This document shows, one piece after another, positions 48,464-59,822 of a stretch of DNA of 64,000 nt. The translations under genes were made by a program, and so were the position numbers. Origin of the DNA: Emydura subglobosa (taxonomy: Eukaryota; Chordata; Testudines; Chelidae); NCBI GenBank assembly GCA_007922225.1, contig ML679961.1:64236249-64300248 (forward strand). The letters run 5' to 3'. The first letter of the stretch is position 1. Every line of letters begins with the position of its first letter. A model generated the notes under the pieces. That model did not search any database. It saw nothing but the letters and a program-made list of their open reading frames with translations, and had not been told where the DNA came from.

Positions 48464-48551
48464 CTCCCCTCAGATCCGCCGATGCTGCCAGGTAGGCAAA
48501 ATTATCCAGGCTGATCACATCGATGATTGGACTCACCACTCGGGTATAATC
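48464..48551 (-). CDS. GALNT16: GALNT16 coding exon 5 of window
   Basis: This 88-bp exon has acceptor TTCTTACAG and donor GTGAGTAAG. It starts in phase 0 and encodes [20 protein letters not shown] then LAASADLRG plus one base of Gly. [20 protein letters not shown] is more like GALNT16 than GALNT14, which as I recall has CPVIDIINLDTF, so this exon helps fix which paralogue the gene is. Confidence 0.95.
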
Positions 48552-50741
48552 CTGTAAGAAAAAAGGAGTGGGAGAACAATCAGGCCTCTCTTGGGGGGCT
48601 GGGAAAAGTCGAAGATATCAGCACCAGGAGGCTATGCACATAGCAACAGGGAAAAATAAATCAGCATATTACATTGCAACCCTCCATTACCTCCAGTCTG
48701 GCAGCTGGGTAACGAGTCCACAGCTGCGGCACACATCTACAGAAAGGGAAACTGTCAGCTCAGCTTCATATCTGTGACACAGGGGAATGGAACCAAGGGC
48801 CCTCTTGTAAACTCTCCTGGGTTTAGCACACAGGAGCGCTGGTAAGAACTGACTCTTTATTTCCTGGCCCCCGTCACGTGACATGGGTCACCGTTTCAAA
48901 GGTTAGTATCTCTGTCAGATAGGTGGGAATCGGTATCCAGTATTCCTTTGATTTTTTTAAAACAAAAAAGCCAATAAAATAAAAAAATGTCGTATTACCA
49001 ACCCAAAATGACCACATAGCCAATTAATAAAACACAAAGAGAGACACAGTATATACTCACTACAATTGACTAGTCTATGAGAATAATGAGACAGGTGTAC
49101 AAATCATGAGTTTGTTTTTTTTAAACAACAACTCGTGGGTGCTTTTTATTTACCTTCTGGTTATTGAGCCTTCATGGAACACTCCTGTCACATTTCCAAA
49201 CTCTTCTCCACAACCCTTGGGACTAGACATTTACTTTTTATTAAATGGAAGCTGAGATTCTTGACTCCAAGAGCTGGGGCTTTAAGAAAAACACCAGCTA
49301 TCCCCACATCCGTGATAAAATTGAGAGAGTCGGTAATGCTGGAGATATCTAGGCATCCATCGGTCACTACTATCTCTGAATCTCCCTGGCCTTCTGATCA
49401 CATAACCACTTATTCTCAGAACGGTTCCTTCTGCTATGGCCTGTATTCAGATCTTGAACCTGGGTGTGCTGTTTGTTCAGCATCAGTGATGGAGTGGGCA
49501 TTAATCTGCCAGGCCTCCTCTCAGGCCTCCTCTCAGCTAGAGATAAGCATGAACCAAACCCCCAGACAGCTACAAAATTTGGCACAAGTTTGGAATCTGA
49601 ACCTGGACTTAGCGCTGAACATGGCAACTGATCCCTATATCTATAATGGGCTAAACCAAAATCCCAGCTCAGGCCAGCCCAGAACTCTAGGAAGTTTGGA
49701 TCAGGGTCCAAAAACTTTGCAGCTCAGATCCATCCCTGCTAATAACTACTCAGTTCACTGTGCTGATGTTGCTGCTGCCAGGAGCTTGACTTTACGAGCA
49801 GAAAAGTAACGCAGACATTTATGGACTATTGAGATGGAGGATTTATTGAGCAGGCTTAAAAAGAAGCCTTCAGGTCACCAGTTCTAAGGTTTCACCTTCT
49901 TCCTTTCCTTGATACTAAACTGAACAGATAGATGAAATTTGCAGCAGTGCAAGTGCCTCTCACTCCTCTCCTGGTCCCCATTACTTCATCGGATCCTTTC
50001 TTCAGAGAAGGACAATGCCGTACTTGCAGGTGGCAGAGAGATCAGCCCCCTCTCCGCCCCCCTGCTCTTTCACTGCAAGTTTTTCAGCAGCACTATCACA
50101 TCCTCCCTTCCGACCCCATGACAAATTCAAGGCAAGAGCCACCAACACTGCTGACTGATATTTCAGTCTATCTAACCTAGAGTTAATCCTTTCTCCAGTG
50201 AACCTCAGAAAGAACATCCCTGGGGGCACTTCATGTTGGGAAGGGGCTTTGTGTGCGGCAGCCGTTAATAGCAGGGGGGTTTCAGCGGTCCTGGGGTGGT
50301 GGGGAAGGCTCAGCAGTTGGAAGGGGGATTGTGGAGTGGGAGCAGCAGTGCATGCAGAGGTTGTGTGTATCGTGAGGGGATGGGAAGGCGGTATCCGGGA
50401 AGGTTAAAGTAGCTGCTAGTGGCACAAGGATTTTCACACATCTCCCCTCCCCGTCTATTAACCTCCCCTTCCCCACAACAGGAAAGTGCTGGGATCCTGC
50501 AGTAAATGTCCCTGTAACACACAGCAGGTGCCAGTTGCACTGGAGATTTTAGGCTCCATATTCCTCTTACAAACATCTGAGTTTGACAGGGAGACATTTG
50601 GGTGCTCGCCCTCGATGCTGCCGCTCACGATGTGCAAGGCGCTGTCTATCAGCTGCCTAGCAGGGATAGGAAAAATGAAGCTAGATCCTGGCGGGGGGGT
50701 TTTGTGGGACAAGAAAGGTGCGGGGCACGGAGGGGTCTCAC

Positions 50742-50863
50742 CTCTTTCACTCTCTGAAGCATCGGCTGCAGCCACTCACTATTCACCTCACAGTGACTGT
50801 CCAGGAAGGTGAGAATCTCAGCTGTCGCCACCTCGGCCCCTCGCACTCGAGAGCGAATCAGCC
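50742..50863 (-). CDS. GALNT16: GALNT16 coding exon 4 of window: DxH metal-binding motif
   Basis: This 122-bp exon has acceptor TTCTTAG and donor GTGAGACC. It encodes [20 protein letters not shown] followed by [23 protein letters not shown] is the DxH motif whose Asp and His bind Mn2+ and UDP in GalNAc-transferases (established for GalNAc-T1 and -T2), so an active metal site is predicted. The exon ends on a codon boundary. Confidence 0.96.
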
Positions 50864-51239
50864 CTAAGAAGAGGAACAGGCAGAGAAGGGGAAGACAGCA
50901 GAAAGGACAGAGAGTAAAAGGAAGGGGGAGATTAGGGAGGGAAAGCACCAAACTGCTACCGCTTAGAGAAAATAAAAGAATTCTCCACTGCCTTACACCT
51001 TGTGTAGCCATTTACACTGGTGCAGGGGGCCTGATTCTCCAGGGCAAGCTGGACCCTTTACACTGCTCTAACAGTGTAAATGGGACAAAAAGGCAGCAGC
51101 TCTCCCCACCAGAGCAGGGAATACCCCTATCAGAGGGGCATCCCCAGATGGCATAGAGCGGGCTTAGCCAGGTCCATGCCATCACAGGAGTAGGTGACAT
51201 GCTAGGGTCATAGGCTTTTTCTTTCTGTCCATCCCACTA

Positions 51240-51430
51240 ACCCTCCAGTCTTGATTGCTGGAGCCTCTTCCTTCTCTTCAGCCTCCCTGAACTCACATCA
51301 CGACACTGCCCTCCAGTCCATACAAAACACAGCTGCTACAGTCTTCTTCCTTGCCTGCCACTCTGCTCAATCAACCCCATCTCCTCCTTCAAATCCCTTC
51401 TCAAGACCCACTTATGCTCTGACGGCTATA
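51240..51430 (+). mobile_element. L2-clade LINE fragment
   Basis: TCCAGTCCATACAAAACACA, GCTGCTACAGTCTTCTTCCT and CTTCAAATCCCTTCTCAAGA, CCCACTTATGCTCTGACG are pieces of the L2 3' region in plus orientation. It is degenerate, and a related tail lies at 51640-51765 after a microsatellite. Confidence 0.6.
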
Positions 51431-51540
51431 AGAAATCAGCCAGCACAAAATGGCTAAGTGGAATGGCTGACTGCTAGGGAAAGGCAACATTTCGATTTGT
51501 ATGTCTATTATATATATATATGAAATACTAGCTTTCCCCA

Positions 51541-51542
<2 letters not shown>

Positions 51543-51585
<43 letters not shown>
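51543..51585 (+). repeat. (TG)n microsatellite
   Basis: About 21 uninterrupted TG units, the longest simple repeat in the window and a likely length polymorphism. Confidence 0.95.
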
Positions 51586-51587
<2 letters not shown>

Positions 51588-51639
51588 AATGTATATTTGA
51601 TTGTCTTCTTCTCTCCCATACGTCATATATTGTTTATCT

Positions 51640-51765
51640 TCTTAGATTGTACACTTCTCAGGTCAGGAACCATATCTACCTATATGTTCCTAGCACAGTG
51701 GGGTCCTGATCCTGACTGGGGACTCTGGGCACTATTGTAATGCAAATGTTTAAAACAATAATAAA
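51640..51765 (+). repeat. L2 3' tail
   Basis: TTAGATTGTACACTTCTCAG, TCCTAGCACAGTGGGGTCCT and a terminal AATAATAAA match the tail family at 9261-9362. It probably belongs to the L2 fragment at 51240. Confidence 0.6.
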
Positions 51766-51941
51766 TGCCCTGCATCATGATAACCCAGGTTCTCTCTGCC
51801 AGAGCCTCCAGCCTGGGAAATAAAAGCTTCACCTTTATAGCAAGCATGAATTGTAGCCATGAGATCCAGCATCTAAGGGAGAGAAGGGCAGACGGGGTGA
51901 CTTTGAAAGCAGATGGTACCTGCAAAGTTTGCCACACTCAC

Positions 51942-52007
51942 CTTCTCGCCGGCTGTTGCGTAGGCACTTGACCTTTGGGATCTTGGTAAGGAGCTGGCAG
52001 TCCTCAG
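51942..52007 (-). CDS. GALNT16: GALNT16 coding exon 3 of window
   Basis: This 66-bp exon has acceptor TTCTAAG and donor GTGAGTGTG. It completes Pro, then encodes EDCQLLTKIPKVKCLRNSRRE and the first base of Gly. KVKCLRN followed by a basic run and then GLIRSR on the next exon is the family signature just before the DxH segment. The acceptor polypyrimidine tract is short but the phase fits both neighbours exactly. Confidence 0.94.
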
Positions 52008-52559
52008 CTTAGAAAAGGAGAAAACATTTGGCACAACTGCATGAATTATTTGGCTTCAGTGGAGAGCTCCAATTAGCTGCTCTTATGTGTATCCATGCAG
52101 GAGACGCTCTGCTTTCACTTAATATCACTTTAATCAACCTAATCAGCCTTAATCTCATTGTCTAAAGTGTACCCAGAAGAGCTCTGCTCGCCTGCCAGTC
52201 CTCTTCCCCGGCTGCTGAGCCAAAGCTCCCCAGAAGAGCTGAGCTGAAAGGCTGAGGCTACAGCTAGCTTGAGTTCAGCACTGCAGAAGAACAAAGGGGC
52301 ATGTGGGGCAGGTGTAGAATTGGGAGCAGGAGTAAGGGAGGGACATCAGGGAGCAAGTGCAGCGAATCCGAGAGGCGAGGGATAAAAGAGACCTCTTCTA
52401 TTCGGTGATCTAGTCCATTTCCCCCAGCCACTAGATCATGCAAGGTTGTTCCCTACAATCTGTTCTCTGGGATAGTTTTCAGCTTAGTTTTAATTAATCC
52501 AAGCCAGGGTGATTCAACCATCTTCCTTGGGGATACTGTTCCACTGTCTAATATAAGGA

Positions 52560-52820
52560 TGTCCAGGGCAACACTGGCAACTTCCTGGGAGCCCACATCA
52601 CACCTAATTTGCATTAAATGAAGTACAGAACACGGGGGTTACACATCCCACCATGCAGTGCCCCATCCCGCTCAGCTCATGGTGGAACAATGCATGCTGG
52701 GCCATGTAGTCTCAAACAGCCACAGCTCCATATGAAAGAGGAGATAAGCCACAGGCCTCCCTGTAGAACTCTGTGGGCTACATTTGGTCCACAGGCTACA
52801 CTTTGGCAATTCCTGCTCTA
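52560..52820 (+). repeat. hAT-like dispersed repeat
   Basis: It begins near TGTCCAGGGCAACACTGGCA and ends CTACACTTTGGCAATTCCTG. The interior has TTTGCATTAAATGAAG and AATGCATGCTGGGCCATGTA, paralleling 35520-35840. Confidence 0.45.
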
Positions 52821-53372
52821 ACAGATATCACTGGGGCAAAAGTTAACATCACAAGCCCATTTCCCCTGATCCCTCATCCGTCTCTGCCTCCCTCCCCCCA
52901 TGAGCAGCTCTTTCAACCCAGGCACTTTTCTATGTCTTGCAGAGCCCTTTGCTCATCATCACAATCCCACAGCTTCAGTGTTCTGGAGAGAAACACCAAG
53001 GCCACAGCCAAAGTGCTTCTCTTGGCATCTCTGCCAAGTTAGCAGCTTTTCCATTTTCAAGGGCACGCACAATCTGAAATATTGCTCTTGTGTGGGCAGT
53101 TTGGCAGCTGCAGTATCATTCACATGTAGCGGCAGGTGCTCTGGCCTAAAAAACTACTGAGATATTGCTGGACATCTCTCACAAGGGAGAACTGTGTCCC
53201 AGCACTGGACAGGTCAATTTCAGGTGAACGCAAGAATCTCTTTTCAAGTTATTCCCGGCCCCCCCCCCACCCAGGAATGTAACAAGAGTGGGCCCAGAAA
53301 TCCAGTTCAGGTAATCACCTCCTAGCTCTGACACTCACCTCGCTGTGTCCTTGAGAAAGCGAGACATAGAGG

Positions 53373-53590
53373 GCCAGATTTTCAGAAGAGCTTAGTGCCC
53401 ACAACTGAAGACAGATTTATAGAGCGCTCAGCAACCACCTACACGCAGAGGCCATAGTTTCAAAGGTGCTCAGCACCCGAGAGCTACCATTGAGAATAAC
53501 GGGCGTATTGGGGAGATGGACGCTTTTGATCATCCTGCCATTTATTTAGATGCCTCAATGGGAGTTTCTGGCTGAGCACTTTTGAAAATC
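53373..53590. repeat. Foldback repeat (GATTTTCAGA family), copy 1
   Basis: GGCCAGATTTTCAGAAGAGC, AGTTTCAAAGGTGCTCAGCA and CACTTTTGAAAATCCAGCC give an inverted arrangement typical of a MITE family (recall). Two further copies follow in the window. Confidence 0.55.
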
Positions 53591-53667
53591 CAGCCTGAAG
53601 CTATTCAAGGCCAACGTCTGCCAAAGTGGCAGTTGAGTCTGGGTTTGACTTTTCAGGTGCCCAACGT

Positions 53668-53835
53668 GAGATACTTCGGCCCTGGTTTTCAGAGGTCCCC
53701 AGCCCCACAGCTCCCATTCCCTCTGAATGGAGCTGGGGGGTGCTCAGCACTTCCCAAACTCAGGCTCTTGGTGTCTCAAGTTGGCACCCAGGGACTCAGG
53801 CACCCAAACTCAGTGGCCACTTTTTGAAAATTTCG
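53668..53835. repeat. Foldback repeat (GATTTTCAGA family), copy 2
   Basis: TGGTTTTCAGAGGTCCCCAG, GGGGTGCTCAGCACTTCCCA and GGCCACTTTTTGAAAATTTC. It is close to copy 1 and in the same orientation. Confidence 0.55.
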
Positions 53836-54725
53836 GGCAAAGCTATCGATGTGTTTGTACGAGCTGCATTTTACATATAACTTCCTTTCCTCAGAGGGGC
53901 ACGGCAGCCTTTCACTATAAAACTCGCTGAAGACTTAATCAATTATTATAATTAATATGGTGCTAGATTGTCCTGGGCCCTTGTGGAAGCCCCTTGCACC
54001 TCACTCCCATCATACAACAGCCAGGAACAAATGCAAGCCCTGTGCTTGGGGGAATGCATAGACAACTACCTCCTAGTGCCTTTAAGGAAACGAATTACCC
54101 CAAAAGTGGCATGAGGAGTCAGGACACAGCCACGAATCTGTGGAGCTGGCCAGGATCATGAAGCATACGCTCCCTCTTTGCACCAGGTTGCTGGAGGAGG
54201 TATTGTGCCTCTTGAAGCTAAATCTCACCCAGAACTAACCCCCAGGGATGCTCAGCTGCATGGCACCCCCAGCATGTGCCCAGGGCAAAAGCCACAATCT
54301 GTCTGTAGAATACGAGAGCTTGCAGCAGTTCTCTGTGCTCTCTCTAACCCATGTAACCAGGCACTGCTGGCCTACACCACTCACCATTTAGATTTGGGCT
54401 ACACAACCCATAAAATGGTGGTTAATGAGACCAGCCTGAGTACTCTGGCAATCTGGCCAGAACTGCCAAGCTCACACAAAGAGAAGAGTAAGCAGGAAAA
54501 GAATCAGGAGGAAAACATTCAGGAGGAAAACACGGCCTCTTTGCCATGAGTGGCAACTAAACGAGGTGCAGAAAAACCTCTCTCCTTTCCCTGTTCTTTC
54601 TTCTTTTGCCAACTGGCAAGTAAGCAAGAGAGAGAATCTTTGAGAAGGAGGGAAAGAGAATTAAGTGAGTGAAGGAGAAAATGAAAGAGAAATGCAAAAG
54701 AAAGAGAGGAAGGATTGATACTTAC

Positions 54726-54793
54726 GATCTGAGCTGAAGTCATCCACTAAAATGATCTCTTGAATAAGATTGGCAGGGGTGCGGTTCATAATA
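54726..54793 (-). CDS. GALNT16: GALNT16 coding exon 2 of window
   Basis: This 68-bp exon has acceptor CTGCAG and donor GTAAGTAT. It encodes NRTPANLIQEIILVDDFSSD, a highly conserved stretch of the GT-A nucleotide-binding fold that includes the VDD acidic motif. Both split codons join correctly: AG+T gives Ser upstream and C+CT gives Pro downstream. The exon is too short to stand out as an open frame and was found by motif and splice-site reading. The intron before it is 7.9 kb. Confidence 0.95.
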
Positions 54794-56139
54794 CTGCAGG
54801 AATCCAAGAAGGAAAGAAGGACCTCATCATTATTAAACAAAGGCTTTTGTTTGCACTGTCTGTAACCTGGGTGTGATGGACAAGAAACTGATTTTTATTT
54901 ATTCTATGAATACTGCTATATAATAATGGTACAAACACTGTCCATGACCTGCTCAATGAAGTAAACTTACTGTATAAGATAGTGGGTTATTAGAATTTCT
55001 TGTATGATTGTACTGATTTAACTTAATAAGGGGCTGCGGGAAGAGGAAACAAGAAAGCAACGCAATAGATCTAGATAGAGACACACCAGCACACACTTGA
55101 AAAGGATCCGGTCTCCAAGGAAAATGCAAACTTGTTTTGCCTAGCTAGCAGCCTGGAGACTGAAAGAGCACTAAAGAGTTAAGCAGTGCTTCTCAGGGAG
55201 AGAAGGGGGGTCACTGGTCAGCAGCTGTCTAGGAAGACAGGCTGACATGGAGAGATTCTTTGGAGAGAACCTAAACAAGTTACCCCAGCCCCCATCTAGG
55301 GAACAGTAAACCTTAGGGAAAATAAGCTTAATTTGAATGCTTTAAAATCGCCTCTGAAATTCTTTAGTTGAAAATAGCTAATACTTTGCTTTAAGAAGGC
55401 TGTTCGGTCACTGACTGGGTGCCGGGTCTGGACACAAGTCAGATCTGCTGAGGTAATTGCAGTGAGTATCAAGCGACTGCAACCCAGGGCCCAGACTGAG
55501 TGTGAGTATCACATGATTCCATCCAGAGCTAGGCAATGGCTAGAGGTCTGAGACCAGGAGGGGTGCACTCAACAAGGTCAGGAGGAGTCAGAGGTGCAGC
55601 TAGCCCAGTACCTGTGATACTGGGCATCCCACTAGACGCTGCACTGCCTCTCTCCTCCCATACCTATAAGAGGTAAAGAGACCTGTTGAGGGTTATTTAT
55701 TCTGTCGTACAATGACCTGGGCAGGACTGTTGCCTGCAGTACATTTTCCAGTGCTTTGCCCAATGTACTATATATCCAAACACCCACACAATGGGACTTC
55801 CACCACCTCACTTGGGCAAGACTATTCCACTGCCCAATGGGTTTAACTGTCACTTACCTTTTCCTGATATTCAGCCCAAATGGTCCCATTCTTAATTTCA
55901 CCCCATTGCTTGCCTGCAGCCCCCAACATTCCCTCAATCCCTCACTCACCACTCCCAGGACCTTCCTGGCCACTCATTGACACCCCCCACTGGCTCAGCA
56001 CTCCATTCCCCTCTTGGGCTAGGGCAGCTCCTCCCAGCCAACGCTGGCTCCCATCACCCATCTGCAGTCACATGGTATGGATCAACTTTGAGTGACCATG
56101 TGACCTGGCACACGGGGTTATAACACTACTCAGGCTTGG

Positions 56140-56430
56140 AGTATCATGATGGAGGGGCAGCTGGGCCACACCGGAGTGGCGCTGTGACCCCACTGTCAAG
56201 TGGCAACACCACTCACTCAAATTTGGCCCGGCCACCCCCATCCTGACTAAATCTGAGCAGTGCTAGAAGGGCGGTGGGGCCAAAGTTGAGTGAGTAGCGT
56301 TGCAGCCCCATGTGCAGGGAAAGTGCTGGAGCAACCAGCTGTCTGGTTGGCCCTCCAAAACCTCATGGGCCCTGGTGCGACTGCACCATCGTAACCCCCT
56401 CATGCTGAGCTCCAACTCCACCACCCAAAT
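56140..56430 (+). repeat. Second copy of the 24.8-kb unclassified repeat
   Basis: GCAGCTGGGCCACACCGGAG and CACTCACTCAAATTTGGCCC, GGCCACCCCC correspond to the blocks at 24776 and 24828. The internal 100-bp duplication is less regular here. Confidence 0.6.
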
Positions 56431-56989
56431 CAGGCTGTGGGGGCAATTTTGAGGGCTCTCTCCAAAGTCTACATTAGTTTATGGGATTTCAGTATTATTG
56501 CAGGATTGATTAATTACTTGTTTATTTGATATCCTTAACTCCTTTGTCTGTTCCCTTACCCTTCTTTAAGTTTACCTGGAAATAAAGTTTTAGTATCTTT
56601 CTTTGTTGGTTCTGAATTCCCTGTCATATATTATAACATTCCAGGTGGTTATTATTTGCATTATCATAGCACATAGGAGACCGACCCCATCCAGCCACTA
56701 GATGGCAGCACTGTGCACAAGCAACACAGGACCAATGTCCTAGAGCATGTCACCAATCCCCTGCAGATGGAGGAATGAGGGGCAATGCCAGGCTTGGAGA
56801 TCAGGGTAGCTGCGGTATCATTTAGCCATTGTTGTTCGGTGCAGATGTACGAATTTACCAAAGTTCTTTTACTATGTTTTCCTAAGCCATTCCCTCACAC
56901 CATGATAATAATGTCTGCAGTTCTTTGATCACTCTCTAACCTGTCAATATCTTTCTGTATGGAAGTGTTGAGAACTCTCTGGCTTTCCA

Positions 56990-57310
56990 AAGTCCCTCCC
57001 ATCTGTTCAAAATGCAGCTGCTAAAATGATCTTCCACAATGGCCAATCCAACCTCATCACTCCCCTCTTCAAATCGCTCCCCTGGCACCCCCTGACTCCC
57101 CACAGCCAGTTCAAACTTCTCACCCTCACTTCCAAGCCCCAGCGCAGCTCCATTCTGATCTACATTCTGAGTCTCATTCCTTAGGTCTCCCTTTACTTGC
57201 TTTTCTCTGTCAACAATGGGGGACCTCACCAACCGCTTTGCTTCCTCTTCCTACTCCCACCTTTCTGCTTTCTTCCAAAATGTCCCATAAGCATGGAACC
57301 AACTCCCAGT
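56990..57310 (+). mobile_element. L2-clade LINE fragment
   Basis: TTCAAAATGCAGCTGCTAAA, ATGATCTTCCACAATGGCCA, CTCATCACTCCCCTCTTCAA and ATGGAACCAACTCCCAG follow the L2 ORF2 C-terminal order (VQNAAAKMI, NLITPLFK, AWNQLP). Plus orientation. Confidence 0.7.
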
Positions 57311-58151
57311 CTTCAATGGGACTATTCACGTGCTTAAAGTTAAGGCACCTACTCAAGTATCTTCCTGGATCAGGGCGATAAAGAGGAGAGGAGTGTGAGA
57401 TTATTATTAAATCATCACCACATCTAGCTAACAGAGCCTAATGTTGCACTGGCTTTTTTTACTGCTATCTCACGCTGCAAACACATAACTGCTTTGCTGT
57501 TCACTATCTCATCCCACTCTATTTAAGAGTTGTTTCCACATGCCTGCCCATGAATATTTGTGCTTCAGTTTATATTTCCCTAGATGTCTCAGCCTGCATT
57601 TTTCCAAGCTAGATTTCATTTATTACATCTGGTTCACATTTCAACGCTCTCTGGATCCCTTAGCATTACTTTTCTGTTTTCACTGGTGATTGCGACTCCT
57701 CCTAAATCACTGTCCTTTGCAAGTTTCATATGCAGGACCGGCCTATGCTTTGTGTAGTAATTCACACCTGTGCAAAGTGAGTATAAAATGCACTCAAATC
57801 AAAATGGTACCATTTTGTACCCCCTCTTCATAGATGTCAGCGACCACAAACCAAAAGGCAGAGGAAAACCAGGCCCAAGCAGTTTACCAGTTTGTTAGAG
57901 AAAACATTTAACAAGACTGGTCTAATCCCACCTACCATCTAAATCTTCCTTTCTCTTTTACTGTGTATGCCATTCCCTGATCCTCTCTGCTGAAATCTTT
58001 GTCTTTGCCTTCTCCTTTCGCCTTTACTATTACAACTTCCACAATTGTTTTGTCCGCAAGTTCCAAATCTCCAGACTCCAACATGTGCGAAACGAAAAAA
58101 ACACATCAATTCCTTTTTCATCAACACTTCCGCTCATTTCCCCATTCAAGG

Positions 58152-58425
58152 GACTGTGGTCTAGTGAGCACAGGGCTGGGAGCCAGGAATTCCTAAGTTC
58201 TAATTTCAGTTCTGCACCTAACCTATTGTGTGGCCTCCGGCAAGACACTTAACTTCTCTGTGCCTAATTTTCTCAATCTTCAAAATGGGGATTATAACAC
58301 TTCCAATATTTCCCCTGTGTAGAGAACAGGAGTAACATTTCTCTTCCTCACAAGAGTGCCATGAAAATTAGTTAATGTTAATTCAGATGTAAGGTGCTAT
58401 AAAAGAGCTAAGCATTATTACTAGT
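58152..58425 (+). repeat. Near full-length MIR/CORE-SINE
   Basis: The whole MIR order is visible: ACTGTGGTCTAGTGAGCACA, GGCTGGGAGCCAGGAATTCC, GGCAAGACACTTAACTTCTC, TTCAAAATGGGGATTATAAC, TAAGGTGCTATAAAAGAGC and TAAGCATTATTA. It is the best preserved copy in the window. Confidence 0.85.
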
Positions 58426-59729
58426 CCAAAATCCCGATCAAAATTTCCCTCTGTGTCTGAAACATGGACCAACTTCTGTCTGTTCCCCCCTCAGATGCAT
58501 GTCTTGTCTCTCTACTCATCTCATTGTTCCCTCTGTTGAATCAGCATCAGCATCCCCTCTCTCTGCCTCATCATGGAAGCATCAGCAATACCGATGTGAC
58601 AGTCTTCTCCTCTGCAGATCTGAGCATCTATATAATCCTCCTCCTTATCTCTCTCTGGCTCACAGACTCTCCATTTCATTTCAGATCTCACCAGAAGACA
58701 CATCCATTTCCTCCTTTGCTCTGAATTTCAATCTTTACCTACCCTTATTTATTTAACTTGCCAAAGCATGTTGGGCTGCAGTTTGTCTGAAAGGTGCAGC
58801 ACAAAATTAATTTGTATCAATCATACAGCATTGTTCCCACCAGAATTTACACAATCACTTTGCATGGATACTCAACTACTGACAGCCCTATTGTTTTGCA
58901 ATGCAAACACACCCCCACACATCTGAATTCACAGAGGAATGGTATCAACACACCCTAAAAATCAGTAAATAAAAAACAGACAGCACAGCTGTAGTTTTCC
59001 CTCCATATAAGGCCTCATCATGCCAGCAGAAGTGGCCAGCAGAGCAGAAACTGGTAATGTCACTTAATGACTAGCAAGGCAGAGATACCAAGCAGCCAAA
59101 CAGTCCACGAGTGACAGCCATCTCCTGCAGAGCAAGGGGTGCCAAGCAGACCAGTGGTTCGTGAGCGACAGATAGCTCCTGCACATCAAAGGATGCCAGC
59201 AAGCAAGCTGTTTGAGATGCTGCTTTAATAGCTGCTGGCATCCAAGCTATTTCTAATTCTTTCAGCATTCCTGCTCTCATTTAGTCTCTTGCTTGGTCTC
59301 TTTATCCAGGCATCAGAATTTATATCTTCCTCTACAGCTACCTCTAAGCTGAAGACAAATCCTGGGGGTCAAAACATGTTGCACTCCTTGAGCCAGCAGC
59401 ATTTGCCTGCTAAGCAAATCACAAGGTCATAGACATAGCGGTCTCCTCTATGCTAGGGAACTTTAGGAAGAAATTCCCTCCAGCAGTACCATGGATTCAC
59501 AGGAATCTGTGTTAATGCTGATGGGATCCCTAGTGTAGACAATTTTAACCAATGTGGTAAAAATGCATCGGGCTGTGGGAGTCTTGTCTACAGTAGGGCT
59601 CCCACCCATCCTATCACAGGCTCAGCTGAACTAGTGGTATCACCCTTGTGTAGTTCTTCTTAAAATTCCCTACTGGAAAGCTGAAATGTTCAAAAGTGCC
59701 ACCATTTTGGATGCTCAACTTGAGATATC

Positions 59730-59822
59730 TGGGACCTGGTTTTCAGAGGTTTTGAGCATCCACAGCTCCCATGGACTTCAACTATTGGTGCAGGTTCTCA
59801 GCACCTCTGAAAATCAGGTCCC
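59730..59822. repeat. Foldback repeat (GATTTTCAGA family), copy 3
   Basis: GGGACCTGGTTTTCAGAGGT on the left and ACCTCTGAAAATCAGGTCCC on the right are inverted with one mismatch in 20, making this the most perfect palindrome of the family here. Confidence 0.75.

Noticed and set aside
49174..49809. 211-codon plus-strand open frame
   Set aside because: It sits inside the GALNT16 intron between 48552 and 50741, shows no domain, and no splice or expression signal supports it.
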